Positions 44,501 to 61,720 are shown, counted from the first letter of the stretch. The stretch is 64,000 bases of DNA from Ianthella basta (GCA_964019415.1 OZ025885.1:807501-871500), one strand, 5' to 3'. The notes: generated from the sequence alone by a model not told the origin. Numbers and translations are program-made.

Positions 44501-44888
44501 GTGATTTTATTGTTAACATTTTTGGCAAATTGTTAATTTAAGGCAGGAAGGATTTTGCATGGGCATGCCGGGATATGTGGCAATGCAGAAATTAAGACTA
44601 TATATATAGCTCCTTTGAAGAGCTCGAGCAGTCACGTAGCTGTATAGCAATGCACGAAGGAGCATAACTTGGAATAAAATTTTAAGCTTTGTAATAACTA
44701 CATTACTTTCTGCTTTTACATGTGGACTATTAATTTTGCATAGTACATGCTTGGTGTACAGCAGTCATTTAGCACTGCACGTATAGACCTGCACGATTCA
44801 CTGACGTCTGTGTAGCTACTGCGCACAGGTACGCGATTGCATAACTACAGCCGTCAATGGAGAGCAGCACTCGACCGGAAATGAGAAA

Positions 44889-48646
<3,758 letters not shown>

Positions 48647-48655
48647 CCTGTTTTT

Positions 48656-48657
<2 letters not shown>

Positions 48658-48699
<42 letters not shown>
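48658..48699. repeat. (CA)n microsatellite in the UbiA 3' UTR, block 1
   Basis: Begins twelve bases after the stop codon. Longer versions occur at the same place in blocks 2 and 3. Confidence 0.95.
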
Positions 48700-48702
<3 letters not shown>

Positions 48703-49116
48703 TACAACATCTTCACATGGTGTACCATTGGCCATAGCTTGCTAGCAAAGCTCTCTTTTCTGCTGTTGAAGTCATGGAGCAATTGGACACCTGTTTGTTT
48801 TGTTGTCAGGTCTATTTCCTCAACTCAATACACGTTGACTGCACTTTGCAGTCTTGTAATTATCTAGTTAGTTTGCCACTGCTTAAAGATCTGTAGCTAT
48901 CTATACAGTCTGATATCTGAACTAGCATTGTAATTAAGTTTGAAAATGTTTGTCATAAGCAATAGCAATAGTACTAGTGACATTGGTATAGTATCGATAT
49001 AAAACTTGCTAAGCTCTAATGCCCCATCATATGATTGATATGGTAGCTATTACTATAAAATTTTCTAAGTTCTAGTGCTGCAAGTGGGGGTTTCCCCTGT
49101 ATGCTCTAGTCCGAAA

Positions 49117-51946
49117 ATGGCTGTTAGAGCCAATGAGAGTGCACCAAATGTGGCGAAATTCCACTCTAAGTGTTCGGGACCCATCACGTTGAGCAAGGAC
49201 AGGAGGACCGCCAGTAATTGTGGAGATTTTCTTTCCTTTGGCTTCGCGCTTTCAAATGATTCTATTCAAAATACATTCAAATTGAAGGTTTTGCAAAAAG
49301 GCTTTGGAGTAAGTCCAATCAGTGCAGCCTCCATCCCTCACACATTAGACGCACCTTACATGGCTGGAGGTGCTGTTCATGTAATCCACTGCTGCCTATT
49401 CTTTGTATGAAGTGTCTACTGGTACCTATTGCCACTGAGCATGTGCAGTCGTGATTGGGGACATGCAATAGTCAGTTTGTGGCTAGGGTGAGGTAGTGTT
49501 GGCTGTAATAGTTTTATCTGTCTCCAGTTACCACCACCTGGTCAGTGGGAGTAGCTAGCAGGCTCATACGGAGGGGAGGGAGGGGGAGGGGAGAACCCCT
49601 CTTCAAGGATCTGTGGTGCATGAAATTAAAAGAACCTATCAGTTCCTGGTAGTCCAAGTCCTTACTGAGGAACAGAAGGATTGTGTTTTGTAGCTTTGCT
49701 GCTCTGTTCCAGCAGTTCCAGTGTACATGAATGACCATTCACAGTATGCATGTCTCCTGATCATTACTTACTATTTACACTGTCTGACATTTGTTGTGAT
49801 GTCATTGAGTGGGTCATTTTACCTGCAAACATTTCTTCCCAGAATGTAACCCCCTTTTGAAAACCCTTCTTACTGACCTGAGTAGCCTTGGCCTTCTTTG
49901 TATGTTGTGATGGTATAGTAGCTAGCTACACAGCACATGGTTTGCATTAGGAGGTGGATCAGTTGTTGATAGTGTACAGTAGTAGCTAATGTCATAATGT
50001 GTACATAAGGATGTGACTGCTGTCTCTACACTTCTCCCTCCTCACCCAGTCACCTTGCTCATTGCTTCACTCCTTCCCTCCACTTCTCATGTTAGTCTAA
50101 CCAGTCCCTTTAACACTATACATTGTAATATAGCTACCTGATCAGTGTTGCCATTTCATTTATGTATGTATGTGAATATATATCTACCTCACCATTAATG
50201 CATGTCTGTCAGACTCTATACGCCCTTCATTGATGTGCCTTGTACTGTGTATGGACTACTGTATAGTAGTACCTTTAGCCATGGGCAACGGGGGACTATA
50301 ATCACTAGGGTAATTGCATGTACACTTAGGCCCCACGTGGTGATGTTTTCATTGAGCAAACGTCACTTGTGTGTGTTTACATGGAATCATAACGACGGAG
50401 GTGCTATATTTGGAGTGATCAAAACATGTGTGATGTAACATTGCAAAATTCCCGTTTCCCATATATGGCGTGTACTGTGTCAGTTGTTGAGATGTTAGTT
50501 TGATGTGATAATACATCTAGTGTGCTGTGTTGTCTGGATGTTCAATGGCAGGTTCTTCATATTGGTGTCACAACCAAAAGTCCAGACAGTGGACCACTGC
50601 CACAGGAGTGGAGTGACATTGCCAACAGTGACCAGTACTGGCGTGTTATGATTACTATTAGTAACTGTACAGCATGGCACAAGGGACAGGTGAGAGTACT
50701 GCAGTGGGACCTGGATCGCTCACCAGGCAACACATTTGGTGTTGCTGTGTCAGAGAAAGGAGAGCTCCATCTCTACCACAATGGGAGGGATGTGGGTGTG
50801 GCATGGGAGGGGCTACCCACAGACAAACCATTGTGGGGATTTGTGGAACTACCTGGTGGTTGGAAGTTGGAGACAAACTACATGATTGCAAAGGGTGAGG
50901 CTGTGACGTGTGGTGAAGTTGTGTGTGTTGTGATGTTTTATGTAAAACTGTGATCTGCCAACGGTGAATGTGTGTAACTATGTAACTTGTCACATCGCAT
51001 GCTTTGCACTTCAACATCAAAAAGAGATGTATCATCAAATTGTCTCATTATGTTAAATTGTGTATCCTTTGTTGGTCACCCAACACTTCCAGGCCACCCC
51101 CAGGACTATGCTGGGAAGACCTTCCTCTTTGTGGAGAGGCCCCCTGAACGGCTGGTGTGTGCTGTGTGCCAGGCATTGGCTGGCAACCCAGTGCAGGCCA
51201 ACTGCTGTGGCAAGATCTACTGCACACGGTGCATTGAGAAGTGGAAGACCAGAGGTAACTCATGCCCCACGTGCAGGAGCACGGAGCAGTCAGATCCACC
51301 TTTCAATGTGTTCAGAGATAGAAATGCTCATCAGTGGATCACTAGCCTGGCTGTCTACTGCCCCAATCAGTGTGATGGCTGCAGCAAGAAGATGGAGCTT
51401 TCTGACGTTGACAACCATCTCACATCAGACAACGGCTGCCCTTTCCAGGTTGTGGACTGTGGCAACAAGTGTGGACACAAGGACATGCGAGCTGCTGTGA
51501 AGAATCACATGACATCCAAGTGTCGTCTGCGTCGTAAGAAGTGCCAGTACTGCCCTCTCGTCTCCACTTATGAGCAAGTCACTGGAGCTCACTTGAAGGA
51601 GTGTCCTAACTATCCTCTCAACTGCCCTAATAAGTGTGGTGCTCAGGGTCTCACTCGTAGCACTGTCCCCGCCCACCGTGAGGTGTGTCCACTTCAGCAA
51701 GTGGAGTGTGAGTACAAGCGCTTTGGCTGTGCTGTAGTCCTGCTGAGGAAGGAAGTGGAGGGACATCTGCAGACGTCAGTGCAGGACCACCTCCGAATGA
51801 CAAAGCAAAAAGTGGAGGAGCAGGAAACACTGGCTTGGAAAATGGAAGCTCGTCTTCAGGAGCAGGAAACAAGACTCCAAAAGGCAGAGAAATTGGAAGC
51901 TCGTCTTGAGGAGTTGGAGGCTACCTTAGCTCGTTTGATTACTTGA
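49117..51946 (+). CDS. NHR-RING-TRAF-type zinc finger protein, block 1 (intact)
   Basis: Exons 49117-49308, 50552-50894 and 51093-51946 give 461 residues. Exons 1-2 form one Neuralized homology repeat (KFHSKC, LSKDRRTAS and ALSNDSI, then VLHIGVTTKSPDSGPLP, YWRVMI, NTFGVAV and LWGFVELPG). Exon 3 starts with a C3HC4 RING (CAVC, then ANCCGKIYCTRCIEKW, then CPTCR), the E2-binding module of ubiquitin ligases. Cys/His-rich TRAF-type zinc fingers follow (CPNQCDGCSKKM, CPLVSTYEQ, CPNKCGAQG), then a C-terminal coiled coil (EARLQEQETRLQKAEKLEAR). No MATH domain follows, unlike true TRAFs, and there is a single NHR, unlike Neuralized. It is probably a cytoplasmic E3 ligase or signalling adaptor. It follows the UbiA gene in the same orientation and is duplicated with it. 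Confidence 0.87.
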
Positions 51947-52416
51947 CTGAACGAAGACTAAAACAGACTAGTGTTTGAGTTCTACTTCCTTAGCTTGTTG
52001 CTGAGATGTATGTAAGTATAGGTGTGTGTTTATAGAGCACTTTTGTGCAAGTTCTAGTAATGTGCTTCATCAGTTGTTGCCTGACCCCTTCTCTCCCCTT
52101 GTGGGAGGGGTCAAGTGACGCCGGACTGCATGTGTTTGACTCTGTATATATTAGCAAATTATATTAATTGTAAATTATAAGGTTTGTTTTGATTTGTGTC
52201 CCTTGCATAATTATGTACACATTGTTAATTCATATGGAAGTGCATGCGTGTATTTCCTCGTAATTCTAATTAGTGCATTGCGCAATGCTACATGATTGCG
52301 CAATCAGTCTACCTGCAACCAGCTGCATGTGCATCAGTCACCAGTAGCTAGAGCCTAGCATTGGAGCCTAGCTACTTGGACCTGGCTAGGGGATAGAGCT
52401 TGGGGAGCGGTAAGGA
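51947..52416. other. Spacer between NHR-RING gene and ABCA fragment
   Basis: 3' UTR, AT-rich, with a short palindromic stretch (gattgcgcaatc) near 52295. A 45-bp stretch at about 52080-52125 (gaccccttc, ggaggggtcaagtgac) faintly resembles the ends of the 15454 Mutator-like element. No gene. Confidence 0.5.
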
Positions 52417-52823
52417 ATGGCCAAGTGCTGTTCCTGCGCCCTCTGGTGGCGGCAGTTTGGACTCATTTTATTCAAGAACTTTGTTCTCCAGGTAATTTCC
52501 TGTCTTTGTGAACCCCGTCGTCTGTAGCTATGTAGCTAGCTGTAAGAGGCATTTCAACTGTGTTGTGTGTCTATTCAGTGCGTGGTCAGTGCTAGCTAGT
52601 GAGTTTGGTGGTTCCAGCAGCTCCGTGTCTCTGTCTAGCTTGTGCTCGTACGTACGCTACAGGTGCGTGCTGCTACACTGTCTGTCGCGAGTCATGCGCG
52701 TGACTGTGTTAACATCTCAGGTGTCCACATGAGTGTGTGCTGCTTCTTTGTCATGTAGTGACTGGTGCCTATGTTGTCTGTCAGTACTAGTTGGGCAGGT
52801 TTGAATGTATGTATATGGTATCG

Positions 52824-52856
<33 letters not shown>

Positions 52857-52991
52857 TCCATTATTGTTGTACTGTTGTTAATTGTTGTTGTTTTTGTTGT
52901 TGTTGTTCAGCTGTGTTCCAGTCTGACTCACTCACTTTGGAGTCAGTCAATGGTAGTTTGAAGGTGGTGTACTTCACTCCCAACACATCAG
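52417..52991 (+). pseudogene. 5' fragment of an ABCA-type transporter gene, block 1
   Basis: 52417-52491 encodes MAKCCSCALWWRQFGLILFK plus NFVLQ, the typical cytoplasmic start of ABCA lipid transporters, and ends at a donor (gtaatt). The second exon, present in the block 2 copy, is missing; the sequence diverges after gtgcgt near 52672. A later exon, about 52911-52991, gives LTLESVNGSLKVVYFTPNTS, like the first extracellular loop. There are no transmembrane bundle, Walker motifs or further exons, so it is a truncated duplicate. Recognition rests mainly on the exon 1-2 sequence. Confidence 0.65.
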
Positions 52992-53650
52992 GTGTGTCAG
53001 TGTGTGTATTGTGTGTTGTGTGTGAGAGTGGAGAAGAGGGAGGGTGAGGACACTGCACCACCATTGTGTTATGTGGAGGTGTGCGAGGAAGGGGGAGAGA
53101 AAGGGATGGGCCAGGTGGGATATCCTGGACCACTGCTAGGTTGTGATGGACTGCAATGATGTGTGGATACACATCCTGCCTTGAGTACATTGGAATGAGG
53201 TCTTCTTGTGAGCAATGATAGTACAGTCTAGTGTGACTAAGTACAGTGAGGTGTGCTCTTCATTCAGAGTAGTACTGAAGGGGGATCTGTGCACTGTACT
53301 TTGTGTGCCGGGGGTACGAATGTGATGTTGCAATATGTTAGCGGAATGATGCAATCATATGAATGTAGTGATGTGATTCTGCTGAATATAACACCATACC
53401 TGTGATCTAGTGTTGTGTACTTAACAAGGTCCATGAATGACGACACTGAATTATACCATTGCATCATTCCATGTACTGATTGCAACTTGTGAGTTGTCAG
53501 CCCAACCCAAAGAGTGTACACTGTAGCATGTTGTGCTACAGGTCACAGCATATACTGTATAACACACACGTACTCTCCCCTCCTCCCTAGACCTCACCCC
53601 ACACACCACACACAACATACAACTAGCTATGTAGACAACAGTTGTTGATG
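52992..53650. other. Spacer between block 1 and block 2
   Basis: The first part continues the ABCA intron (shared with 58360-58510). The remainder is unique non-coding sequence up to the UbiA fragment at 53651. No UbiA exon 1 to 3 is present here. Confidence 0.6.
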
Positions 53651-54114
53651 ACAGTTGGAGTGATGGATGATGTAGCTAAAGGACTATGAGTTGGATGTGA
53701 AGATCCACCCTGACTGTCCACTGCCTCGAGGGCTCATTGCTTATGATGAGGTGGTCCTCGTGATCCAGATGATGTTGGGATGTCTGCTGGGCTATGCATT
53801 GATGATGGGGATGAGGTTTGGAGCAGAAGTGGGATGGTTCTTTGCCTTTGTGGTTAGTGGATGTGAAGGGAGAGGGGGAGTGACAGGAGAGGAAGGACTG
53901 GTGGAGAGAGGAGGAAGGGATGGAAAATTAAGGTCTTGTGTAGTGGAGGTGGTGAGAGGAGAGTGGGGAGGAGTGTGAATGGGAAGGGGAAAAGAGGAGA
54001 GTTCTTTCTTCAAGTGTGAAATTGTGTGTGGGAGGGAAGAGATGAGGGTCTTTGTCTGCAGTGATCATCATAAGTTAACCGTTTTTCTTGTTGTAGGTTG
54101 TGTATGCTGTTCTG

Positions 54115-54180
<66 letters not shown>

Positions 54181-55776
54181 ACGTGTGTATGTGTGTGTAT
54201 GCAGTGCCTCTTAATAACAGTTCGAGTGATGGATGATGTAAAGGACTATGAGTTGGATGTGAAGATCCACCCTGAGCGTCCACTGCCTCGAGGGCTCATT
54301 GCTTATGATGAGGTGGTCCTCGTGATCCAGATGATGTTGGGATGTTTGCTGGGCTATGCATTGATGATGGGGATGAGGTTTGGAGCAGAAGTGGGATGGT
54401 TCTTTGCCTTTGTGGTTAGTGGATGTGAGGGGAGAGGGAGAGTGACAGGAGAGGAAGGGCTGGTGGAGAGAGGAGGAAGGGATGGAGAAGGTCTTGAGTA
54501 GTGGAGGTGGTGAGAGGGGAGTGGGGAGGAGTGTGAATGGGAAGGGGAAAAGAGGAGAGTTCTTTCTTCAAGTGTGAAATTGTGTGTGGGAGGGAAGAGA
54601 TGAGGGTCTTTGTCTGCAGTGATCATCATAAGTTAACCGTATTGATGTACTGCTGTGTACATGTTGTCCCCCTCTTTCCCTCACACCACTTCCATGCCCT
54701 TCGCTCCTCCTCCTCCCTTCCCTCCTCCCTCCTGCCCCCTCTTCCCTCCCTCTCTCCCCTTCAGGTGTGTATTTACTTCTGTGGCATGTTCATCTGTGTG
54801 TTGGCAGGCCAGCCGTGGTACAGCTTACAGGGAGCAATGTTGGGTACCCTCGCACTCTCAGGTTTCTTCACCTACGAAGTGTGCTGTAAACTGGACCCTA
54901 CACTTCCACTGGTGAGTAGGAGGGGAGGGGAGGGGAGGGGAGGGAAGGGGAAGGGAGGGGAGGGGAGAGGGAGGGTGTGGAGGGGCAGGGCAGTGATAGT
55001 CACATTCGCAGCAGTAGATTTCATACAACAATACACTGTGTTTGCCATAAACTGCACTTCCTCCATGTTATTGAAGAAAGTGCAGTTTCTGCATTGACTT
55101 GTGTCAGTGTCTTGGTCTCATGCCTGTTTGTCCACTGCTGTCCACCTCCTCCCCTCTCCAGATTAAGGGAACCTACCTGGTGGTGTATGGTCCAGTGAAG
55201 ACCTTCCTCATTGTGTCTGTGCTTGTGTTGATGGGTGCTGTGAGCAGCTACCTGCTTGAGCTGCACTATGTTCTGTGGCCTCTGCAGGGCCTCATGTTAG
55301 GGGTATGTGTGGAGGGAGGGGTGAGGGTGGCCTGTTGGATGAGGGTGGTGTGTATGTAGTGAGATAGTCAGTGTGTGTTGGAGGGGAGGACTGTATGTGG
55401 AGTTATTGTAGGTGGAGTGTGGTACTGTAAATGTGTATTGTAAGATAGTGGGTGGTGTGGTGAATGGTGCTTTTGTGTGTGTGTGTGTGTGGGGGGGGGG
55501 GGGTGGGTGGGTGAGTGTGCGTGTGTGTGAAGTGCATGTGCAACACGTTTAGCTACCGAGTGTGGTACACTTGTTCTACTGTTCCCCTCTCTCCTTCCCT
55601 CCTCCCTCTTCTCTGCATGTCCACAGAGTCTTGCTGTCCTCTTCCTCCTCCCTCAACCCACTGACAAGACTGTCAAACCAAAGGCACACAAACCAGTGGA
55701 GGCACTGTCTGTGATGTTTGTGTTGGCCCACCTCTGGATGGGATACTTTATTGCACTTTACACCAAAGCCCACTGA
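53651..55776 (+). pseudogene. UbiA-like pseudogene, block 2 (scrambled)
   Basis: Order seen: a copy of the Asp-motif exon (53651-53852) with a 4-base insertion (gcta) that breaks the frame; its intron; the first 21 bases of exon 5 (54097-54117) running straight into a GT repeat; a second, intact Asp-motif exon (54205-54414); then exons 6 (54765-54911), 7 (55162-55302) and 8 (55627-55776). Exons 1-3 and nearly all of exon 5 are missing. The surviving exons are almost identical to block 1, so the damage is recent. EVCCKLDP replaces EVCRKLDP. Not expected to make a working enzyme. Confidence 0.88.
54114..54200. repeat. (GT)n tract fused to truncated UbiA exon 5
   Basis: The repeat joins exon 5 sequence (ctgatgt) to the intron normally found before the Asp-motif exon. 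Confidence 0.95.
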
Positions 55777-55796
55777 CCTGTTTCTCCATGCATGCT

Positions 55797-55818
55797 ACAC
55801 ACACACACACACACACAT

Positions 55819-55888
<70 letters not shown>

Positions 55889-55908
55889 GCACACACACAC
55901 ACACACAC
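55797..55908. repeat. (CA)n microsatellite in the UbiA 3' UTR, block 2
   Basis: About 110 bp of CA with a few interruptions. Confidence 0.96.
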
Positions 55909-56267
55909 CTGTACAACATCTTCACATGGTGTACCATTAGCCATAGCTTGCTAGCAGAGCTCTCTTTTCTGCTGTTGAAGTCATGGAGCAATTGGACACC
56001 TGTTTGTTTTGTTGTCATGTCCATTTCCTCAACTCATTACAAGTTGACTGCACTTTGCAGTCTTGTAATTAGCTAGTTAGTTTGCCACTAAGATATGTAG
56101 CTATCTATGCAGTCTGACGTTTGAACTAGCTACGTGTATTTTAATTAAGTTTGCAAGTGTTGTCATAAACTAGCAATAGTACTAGTGACATTGGTATAGT
56201 ATTAATATAAAATTTGCTAAGCTGTAATGCCTCACGTGGGGGTTCCCCTGTATACTCTAGTCCGAAA

Positions 56268-57625
56268 ATGGCTTCCAGTATCAATGTTAAGAGTGCACCA
56301 AATGTTGGGATATTCCACCCAAAGTGTCACATTAACCAAGGACAGGAGGACCGCTAGTGGACGTGGTATGTTTGGCTGTCGCGTCGTTTTTTCAAACGAT
56401 CCTATTTCGAATGAATTGAAATTCGCAGTGAAGGTTCTGCAGGAAGGCTCCCTAGTAAGTCCGATCAGTGCAACCTCCATCCCTCATACATTAGACGCAC
56501 CTTACATGGCTGGAGGTGCTGTGCATGTAATCCACTGCTGCCTATTCTTTGTATGAAGTGTCTACTGGTACCTATTGCCACTGAGCATGTGCAGTCGTGA
56601 TTGGTGACATGCAATAGTCAGTTTGTGGCTAGCGTGAGGTAGTGTTGGCTGTAATAGTTTTATTAGTCCCCAGTTGCCACTACCTGGTCAGTGGGAGTAG
56701 CAGGCCCTTACGCAGAGGGAGGGGGGTTCGTTTGTTTTGTACAAACTCCCCTTCAAGGATCTGTGGTGCATGAAATTAAGAACCTAACCATTTTCTGGTA
56801 GTCCAAGTCCTTACTACATAGCACATGGATTGCATTACCTGAATTTACTTGCAGCATTTCTTCCCAGAATGTAACCCCCTTTTGCAAACCTTCTTACTGG
56901 CCTGAGTAGCCTTGGCCTTCTTTGTATGTTGTGATGGCATAGTAGCTAGCTACACAGCACATGGTTTGCATTAGGAGGTGGATCAGATCACTTCTCATTG
57001 TAATATGTGTACATAAGGATGTGACTGCTGTCTCTACACTTCTCCCTCCCCACCCAGTCACCTTGCTCATTGCTTCACTCCTCCCCTCCACTTCTCATGT
57101 TAGTCTAACCTGTCCCTTTAACACTATACATTGTAATATAGCTACCTGATCAGTGTTGCCATTTCATTTATGTATGTATGTGAATATATATCTACCTCAC
57201 CATTAATGCGTGTCTGTCAGACTCTATACGCCCTTCATTGATGTGCCTTGTACTGTGTATGGACTACTGTATAGTAGTACCTTTAGCCATGGACAATGGG
57301 GGACTATAATCACTAGGGTAATTGCATGTACACTTAGGCCCCACATGGTGATGTTTTCATTGAGCAAATATCACTTGTGTGTGTTTACATGGAAACATAA
57401 CGACAAAGGTGCTATATTTGGAGTGATCAAAACATGTGTGATGTAACATTGCAAAATTCCCGATTCCCATATATGGTGTGTACTGTGTCAGTTGTTGAGA
57501 TGTTAGTTTGATGTGATAATACATCTAGTGTGCTGTGTTGTCTGGATGTTTAATTGCAGCCTCTTCATATTGGTGTCACAACCAAAAGTCCAGACAGTGG
57601 ACCACTGCCATGGGGGCGGAGTGAC
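56268..57625 (+). pseudogene. NHR-RING pseudogene, block 2
   Basis: Exon 1 (56268 to about 56453) has lost about 11 bases after FHPKC, which shifts the frame and produces a stop. The downstream frame still reads LTKDRRTASGRG, VVFSNDPI and VKVLQEGS. Exon 2 begins at 57560 (LHIGVTTKSPDSGPLP) but stops at 57625, where it is fused to ABCA exon 1 sequence. The RING and zinc-finger exon is gone. The intron between is largely conserved with blocks 1 and 3. Confidence 0.9.
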
Positions 57626-58359
<734 letters not shown>

Positions 58360-58511
58360 GTGTGTGTCAGTGTGTGTATTGTGTGTTGTGTGTGAGAGTG
58401 GAGAAGAGGGAGGATGAGGACACTGCATACCACCATTGTGTTATGTGGAGGTGTGTGAGGAAGGAGGAGAGGAAGAGATGGGGTGGGATATCCTGGACCA
58501 CTGCTAGGTTG

Positions 58512-58588
58512 GTTAGTGGATGGGAGGGGAGAGGGAGAGTGACAGGAGAGAAAGGGCTGGTGGAGAGAGGAGGAAGGGATGGAGAAGG
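58512..58588 (+). repeat. Displaced piece of UbiA intron 4
   Basis: gttagtggatgggaggggag and following bases match the intron just after the Asp-motif exon (46891 on, 54415 on, 60459 on). Here it is wedged between ABCA intron sequence and UbiA intron 1 sequence, marking two rearrangement joints. Confidence 0.85.
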
Positions 58589-60129
58589 CCGTAGGCGAGA
58601 GGTGTAAATTCTATCATGGCATGGTGTCAGTAAGAGGAAAAGGTGATATAATGTGTCTGTCTGTTCGTTGGAGGTTGTATCCTGTAGCATGGAACTGATC
58701 GATAAAGCATTCAAGGGGTACTTTCCAGAGGAGAGGCGCTAGCTGGAGCTGCACACGTATGCGCACGTCTTTAATTTCCAACAATACCTTGTTTTCTGTT
58801 CTGCCTAGGAGGAACGCGAGTTTACGTGTGATGCATTTAGAGACATTGAGCGATGGAAGTGAGTATAATATGTTGTAGCTACGTAGGATGAAGGTATCTA
58901 CGTATATCTCCGGATATCCACATACAATGCATGGCCGTAGATTTCAGTGCTAGTAGTAGCTACTCAGCCAATTTATACACACATAGTACAGATGCTATTT
59001 ACATTCATGGTTTATTATTTAATGTTTGATTTTGACTTTGCAATTGATGTGTGTGATGTCATTTCAAACCACGTAGTACTGTAATCACTCTGTCATTCTT
59101 GGTGGTGTATACTCTTCAACTTAGCAACGACTCATCATCTGCTAAATGGGGTACCAATGGCTCCAATGATTCTTGTACTTTTTACATCAATAATTAGCAG
59201 TATTTCTTCGACTGCCACTGTCATGATGCTTGGCAACTGTCATCCACCATCAACCACTGTCCACCACCACACACCACACATCACCCACTGGTCTCACATA
59301 GCCGACTGCAATTCCTGCCTACATTTGTATTTATGCTAATGTTTTTGCTCGGCAGGGCCAGGGCTGAACCAGTAAAGGGAACGCTTTGCCCCAGATCCTA
59401 ATCCTGTCAAGCGATGATGTCAGCATATAATTATGAATAGAGGCAGGAATAGCAGTCAGCTACACGACGCTATCATCCATCATGCATCAACGCACAACAA
59501 CTAAACACGACCACAAACATAATCCTCCTGCCTTCCTCCCTGCACCAGCCAACGACCACTTGTATGACGTCCACCACACACTGGGTGCATATCCTGTGTT
59601 CCTTTAACTGTGTAACACACACACTACCACCATCACGGCCACACACATAACAAGCTGACTATGATTTCACATTGGATCGTGTATGCTGCATGTATGTACA
59701 TGGCTGCTGTGTGCACATATCCACCTGTTGACTCCTCCCCTCCTCTCTCTCCGTAGCCTAGGCAACTGGCTGACCTTCCTCAATGAGCGAGCACCTCCGC
59801 TCGTGTTTGTGTTGCTGGCCGTGGGGCCCACTCTGAGTGGACTGCAGCTGACGGAGGGGTTTGTGGATGTGGAGAAGTTCCTATGGGCTGCCATTGGGCT
59901 GTGGGTGAGACCCTGCTGTGAGCATGTGGGCAGAACCAATGTTATTTCCTTGTGTATATGATGAGAGAGCCTTGATGTATGGGCTGTGGGTGTGACCAGG
60001 TAACACAATATCATATTAGCAGGGAGGTCCCCACTTGCCAATACTAGAATACTCCACATTCATGTGCAGAATAGCTCAGATGCCGTTATCGTTGTTGAGA
60101 GTATCTGTAATGTATTGTATCCACTCTCT

Positions 60130-60131
<2 letters not shown>

Positions 60132-60224
<93 letters not shown>

Positions 60225-60240
60225 ACGTGTGTATGTGTGT
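60132..60240. repeat. (GT)n microsatellite, UbiA block 3
   Basis: Same position as 46519-46655 in block 1. Confidence 0.96.
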
Positions 60241-61323
60241 GTATGCAGTGCCTCTTAATAACAGTTCGAGTGATGGATGATGTAAAGGACTATGAGTTGG
60301 ATGTGAAGATCCACCCTGAGCGTCCACTGCCTCGAGGGCTCATTGCTTATGATGAGGTGGTCCTCGTGATCCAGATGATGTTGGGATGTTTGCTGGGCTA
60401 TGCATTGATGATGGGGATGAGGTTTGGAGCAGAAGTGGGATGGTTCTTTGCCTTTGTGGTTAGTGGATGTGAGGGGAGAGGGAGAGTGACAGGAGAGGAA
60501 GGGCTGGTGGAGAGAGGAGGAAGGGATGGAGAAGGTCTTGAGTAGTGGAGGTGGTGAGAGGGGAGTGGGGAGGAGTGTGAATGGGAAGGGGAAAAGAGGA
60601 GAGTTCTTTCTTCAAGTGTGAAATTGTGTGTGGGAGGGAAGAGATGAGGGTCTTTGTCTGCAGTGATCATCATAAGTTAACCGTATTGATGTACTGCTGT
60701 GTACATGTTGTCCCCCTCTTTCCCTCACACCACTTCCATGCCCTTCGCTCCTCCTCCTCCCTTCCCTCCTCCCTCCTGCCCCCTCTTCCCTCCCTCTCTC
60801 CCCTTCAGGTGTGTATTTACTTCTGTGGCATGTTCATCTGTGTGTTGGCAGGCCAGCCGTGGTACAGCTTACAGGGAGTGATGCTGGGTACCCTCGCACT
60901 CTCAGGTTTCTTCACCTACGAAGTGTGCCGTAAACTGGACCCTACACTTCCACTGGTGAGTAGTAGGGGAGGGGAGGGGAGGGGAGGGGAGGAGGGGAGG
61001 TGAGGGGCAGGGACAGTGATAGTCACATTCGCAGCAGTAGATTCCATACATCAATACACTGTTTGCTAGAAACTGCTCTTCCTTCATGTTATTGAAGAAA
61101 GTGCAGTTTCTGCATTGACTCATGTCAGTGTCTTGGTCTGGTGCCTGTTTGTCCCCTGCTGTCCACCTCCTCCCCTCCCCAGATTAAGGGCACCTACCTG
61201 GTGGTGTATGGTCCAGTGAAGACCTTCCTCATTGTGTTTGTGCTTGTGTTGATGGGTGCTGTGAGCAGCTACCTGCTTGAGCTGCACTACGTTCTGTGGC
61301 CTCTGCAGGGCCTCATGTTAGGG

Positions 61324-61480
61324 GTATGTGTGGAGGGAGGGGGAGGGGGAAGGGGGAGGGGTGGGGGGGTGGAGTGAGGGGTAAGGGGTGGAGTGGAGTG
61401 AGGGGTAAGGGGTGGAGTGAGGGTGGAGTGAGGGGTAAGGGGTGAAGTGGAGTGAAGAGTGAGGGGAAGGTGTGCTGGGT
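61324..61480. repeat. G-rich degenerate minisatellite, UbiA block 3
   Basis: ggggtaaggggtggagtgag-like units after the exon 7 donor; counterpart of 47992-48200. Confidence 0.85.
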
Positions 61481-61603
61481 GGTGTGCATGTAGTGAGGAG
61501 CCAGTGTGTGTTGGAGGAGAGGACTGCATGTGGAGTTATTGTAGGTGGAGTGTGTACAGTAAAATGTGTATTGTAAGATAGAATGGGTGGTGTGGTGAGG
61601 GGT

Positions 61604-61720
<117 letters not shown>

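Larger units (their letters stand above)
43658..44888. other. Spacer between the SLC17 array and the UbiA/NHR array
   Basis: Holds the 3' UTR of copy E, the hammerhead-associated element at 44337-44500 and the promoter region of the UbiA-like gene. Nothing else is recognised. Confidence 0.6.

Noticed and set aside
52080..52125. Second copy of the Mutator-like terminal repeat
   Set aside because: Only a short imperfect match (ggaggggtca, gacgcc.gact) and no partner end; not enough to call.
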